From Paenibacillus whitsoniae (GTDB lineage: Bacteria; Bacillota; Bacilli; Paenibacillales; NBRC-103111), in contig NZ_RXHU01000028.1 of the NCBI RefSeq assembly GCF_003955665.1, positions 1-43,823 on the forward strand: 43,823 nucleotides of DNA, written 5' to 3'. Below, one piece after another: positions 42,701-43,823 of this stretch; within the stretch, counting starts at the first letter, position 1; each line of letters starts with the position of its first letter. Below the pieces are notes generated by a model. The model made no database searches and had not been told where the DNA came from. It saw only the letters and a program-made list of their open reading frames with translations. Position numbers and translations under genes: made by a program.

Positions 42701-42952
42701 GCGGGAATATTGAACGTATGCTCCTAAAATGGCTCTACGCCATCCGTAGACGCTTTCATCCCTGAATATGGCGTAAGCAAGAAGATCTGCGCTTAGTTCG
42801 CGCGAAGGTAACGATTCTTGATTCTCATGCAAGCCTAACAGGTACCGCGGCCTAATGAGATTTCTCTCAAAAGGCGATTTGTTGTTCTGATCAGGCGCTT
42901 TCTCACATATGCATGTAACAAACCAGCTATGGGAAGAAAGGGAGGCTTGTCC

Positions 42953-43237
42953 GTGAGACCGGAACTATTAGGTTCGCAAGGCATGAAGAAACCGTCGTTA
43001 AAATCGCAAAAGCAGGCCGCCATAAGGGACAAGCAGCTCCTGATTGAGGAAATACACAGTGCCCACTTAACGTGGCAGTCTGCGCAGGCACATTTTGAAT
43101 TTGCGGTGGAGAAGGATCAGATTGACTATGCCATCTATGCGCTGGAAGCGGCGGAGAAAAGGTTTGAAATGCTTATCAAGCAGGCCAAAAAGATGGGGAT
43201 CAGCTTAATTGACAGCGATCGTTTGTTGGAGGGATAG
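42953..43237 (+). CDS. yaaL: YaaL family (DUF2508) protein
   Basis: GTG 42953 is chosen because GGGAGG lies 7 nt upstream; an in-frame ATG at 42929 has no ribosome binding site. The 94-residue product has a basic N-terminus and two long helices (LLIEEIHSAHLTWQSAQAHF, then IDYAIYALEAAEKRFEMLIK), the DUF2508 pattern. Function unknown. It precedes bofA by 2 bp, the same order as yaaL-bofA in B. subtilis, so expression before or during sporulation is likely. Confidence 0.88.
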   Translation: MRPELLGSQGMKKPSLKSQKQAAIRDKQLLIEEIHSAHLTWQSAQAHFEFAVEKDQIDYAIYALEAAEKRFEMLIKQAKKMGISLIDSDRLLEG

Positions 43238-43239
43238 AG

Positions 43240-43509
43240 ATGGTAGTTAAAGTCGCAATTTGGGGTGTGCTTATTCTGTCGTCGTTACTGTTGGTTATGA
43301 CTGTTTTTCGCAGCCGGGGCGGCACCAGAGTGCTGGCCTCATTGGGAGTAAATGTTGTCGTTGCGGCGTTTCTGCTGTATTTGCTGAATCTGCTCAGCGG
43401 TTACACGCATATCGAGCTGCCGATCAATACGGCGACATTGGGGACGGCGACCGTGCTTGGCGTGCCAGGGGTACTGCTGTTGATCGGGGTCAAAGTTGTA
43501 CTCTTATAA
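43240..43509 (+). CDS. bofA: BofA, inhibitor of pro-sigma-K processing
   Basis: The 89-residue membrane protein has two to three hydrophobic segments (VAIWGVLILSSLLLVMTVFR, LGVNVVVAAFLLYLLNLLSG) and the conserved C-terminal ELPINTATLGTATVLGVPGV. BofA sits in the mother-cell membrane around the forespore with SpoIVFA and holds the protease SpoIVFB inactive until the forespore signal arrives. GAGGGATAGAG precedes the ATG and overlaps the yaaL end. It is the last gene before the rRNA operon, as in B. subtilis. Confidence 0.92.
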   Translation: MVVKVAIWGVLILSSLLLVMTVFRSRGGTRVLASLGVNVVVAAFLLYLLNLLSGYTHIELPINTATLGTATVLGVPGVLLLIGVKVVLL

Positions 43510-43538
43510 TTGGAAAAATAAAACATGCACATCAGAGG

Positions 43539-43568
43539 TTGACTCCTACGATGTTCCTGTGGTATCTT
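43539..43568 (+). promoter_or_regulatory. rRNA operon promoter P1
   Basis: TTGACT (43539-43544), an 18-nt spacer and TATCTT (43563-43568), 80 bp upstream of a second, similar promoter. Tandem promoters are typical of Bacillales rRNA operons. Confidence 0.65.
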
Positions 43569-43620
43569 ATAAAAGTTGCTGCGGGACATGCAGTAAACGA
43601 AGTAACTTGAAATAAACAAG

Positions 43621-43649
43621 TTGCAAAAGAAAAGTAACTATGATATATT
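43621..43649 (+). promoter_or_regulatory. rRNA operon promoter P2
   Basis: TTGCAA (43621-43626), a 17-nt spacer and TATATT (43644-43649) lie at the start of the rRNA leader. Confidence 0.7.
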
Positions 43650-43823
43650 GGTCTTCCGGCTTTCGAGAGAAAGTTGTGAGACAAGCATTGTTCCTTGAAA
43701 ACTGAACAACGAGTGAGTAAGCAAATCGGTTGAGCAATCAACTATAATGAGATTGAAAAATCTCGCTAGCAAGTCAATGAGCTATTCAGCTTAAAATAAA
43801 TGGACGAGCAATCGTTCACTTTT
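43650..43823 (+). other. Leader of an rRNA operon (16S gene just outside the window)
   Basis: TGTTCCTTGAAAACTGAACA at about 43689 is the standard Bacillales pre-rRNA leader block, including a boxA-like antitermination element. The stem GAGATT-GAAAA-ATCTC and the AACG...CGTT-rich end fit pre-16S processing structures. The 16S 5' end (AGAGTTTGATC) is not reached, so the gene must begin shortly beyond 43823. Confidence 0.8.

Noticed and set aside
43650..43823. 16S rRNA gene inside the window
   Set aside because: Only the leader is present; the conserved 16S start sequence is not reached.

Overview
The window looks like a Paenibacillus-type member of the Bacillales, judged from gene content and order and from intergenic repeats; no 16S sequence lies inside it. 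Positions 1 to about 10,050 are an AT-rich accessory region with small unrelated genes, several repeat families and gene fragments. From about 10,050 to the end the DNA is more GC-rich and ends in a core-genome block: ywhD, pbpG, speE, ywiB, argS, rpoE, pyrG, spo0F, fbaA, murA, rho, rpmE, SRP RNA, dnaX, yaaK, recR, yaaL, bofA, then the promoters and leader of an rRNA operon.

Accessory region. It opens with a 24-bp tandem repeat. It then holds a membrane protein, a conserved 86-residue protein, a zinc-ribbon/ribbon-helix-helix (RHH) regulator with an operator-like palindrome, a secreted protein and a small membrane protein. From 5.7 to 8.8 kb lies a chain of unrelated minus-strand genes (zinc-finger protein, GNAT acetyltransferase, HAD fragments, an unknown protein). 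They are separated by structured repeats sharing a GTTAGCGCAA-type core beside a variable GC-rich hairpin, and the chain is bounded by inverted pairs of a TGACAAGAACTTG repeat. Three arrays of one GC-rich, palindrome-packed repeat (unit about 80 bp) lie at 1.30-1.73, 2.79-3.20 and 8.88-9.60 kb, the middle one inverted. The region ends at about 10,050, where two truncated genes meet head to head.

Middle (10-21 kb). A 5'-truncated ABC exporter is followed by a pair of Opp-like permease genes. Next is an RHH-methyltransferase fusion whose natural start appears to be a non-ATG codon, in an operon with a YdeI-type gene. On the minus strand are a PPOX-type flavoprotein, an NlpC/P60 endopeptidase behind a c-di-AMP (ydaO/yuaA) riboswitch, and an operon of an M1-type metallopeptidase with a polytopic membrane protein.

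Core block (21-44 kb). Functions are cell wall (pbpG, murA), polyamine (speE), translation (argS, rpmE), transcription (rpoE, rho), CTP synthesis (pyrG, with a reiterative-transcription attenuator), the sporulation phosphorelay (spo0F), glycolysis (fbaA), protein targeting (SRP RNA), replication and repair (dnaX, recR) and sigma-K control (bofA).

The most striking unexplained structure is a set of four intergenic elements (11.6, 14.25, 16.2 and 26.0 kb). All are about 194 bp and share one geometry: two direct arms 50-51 nt apart, then two inverted arms. They use three different arm sequences. All four lie just downstream of a gene's terminator. I know of no named family matching them, but I could not search.
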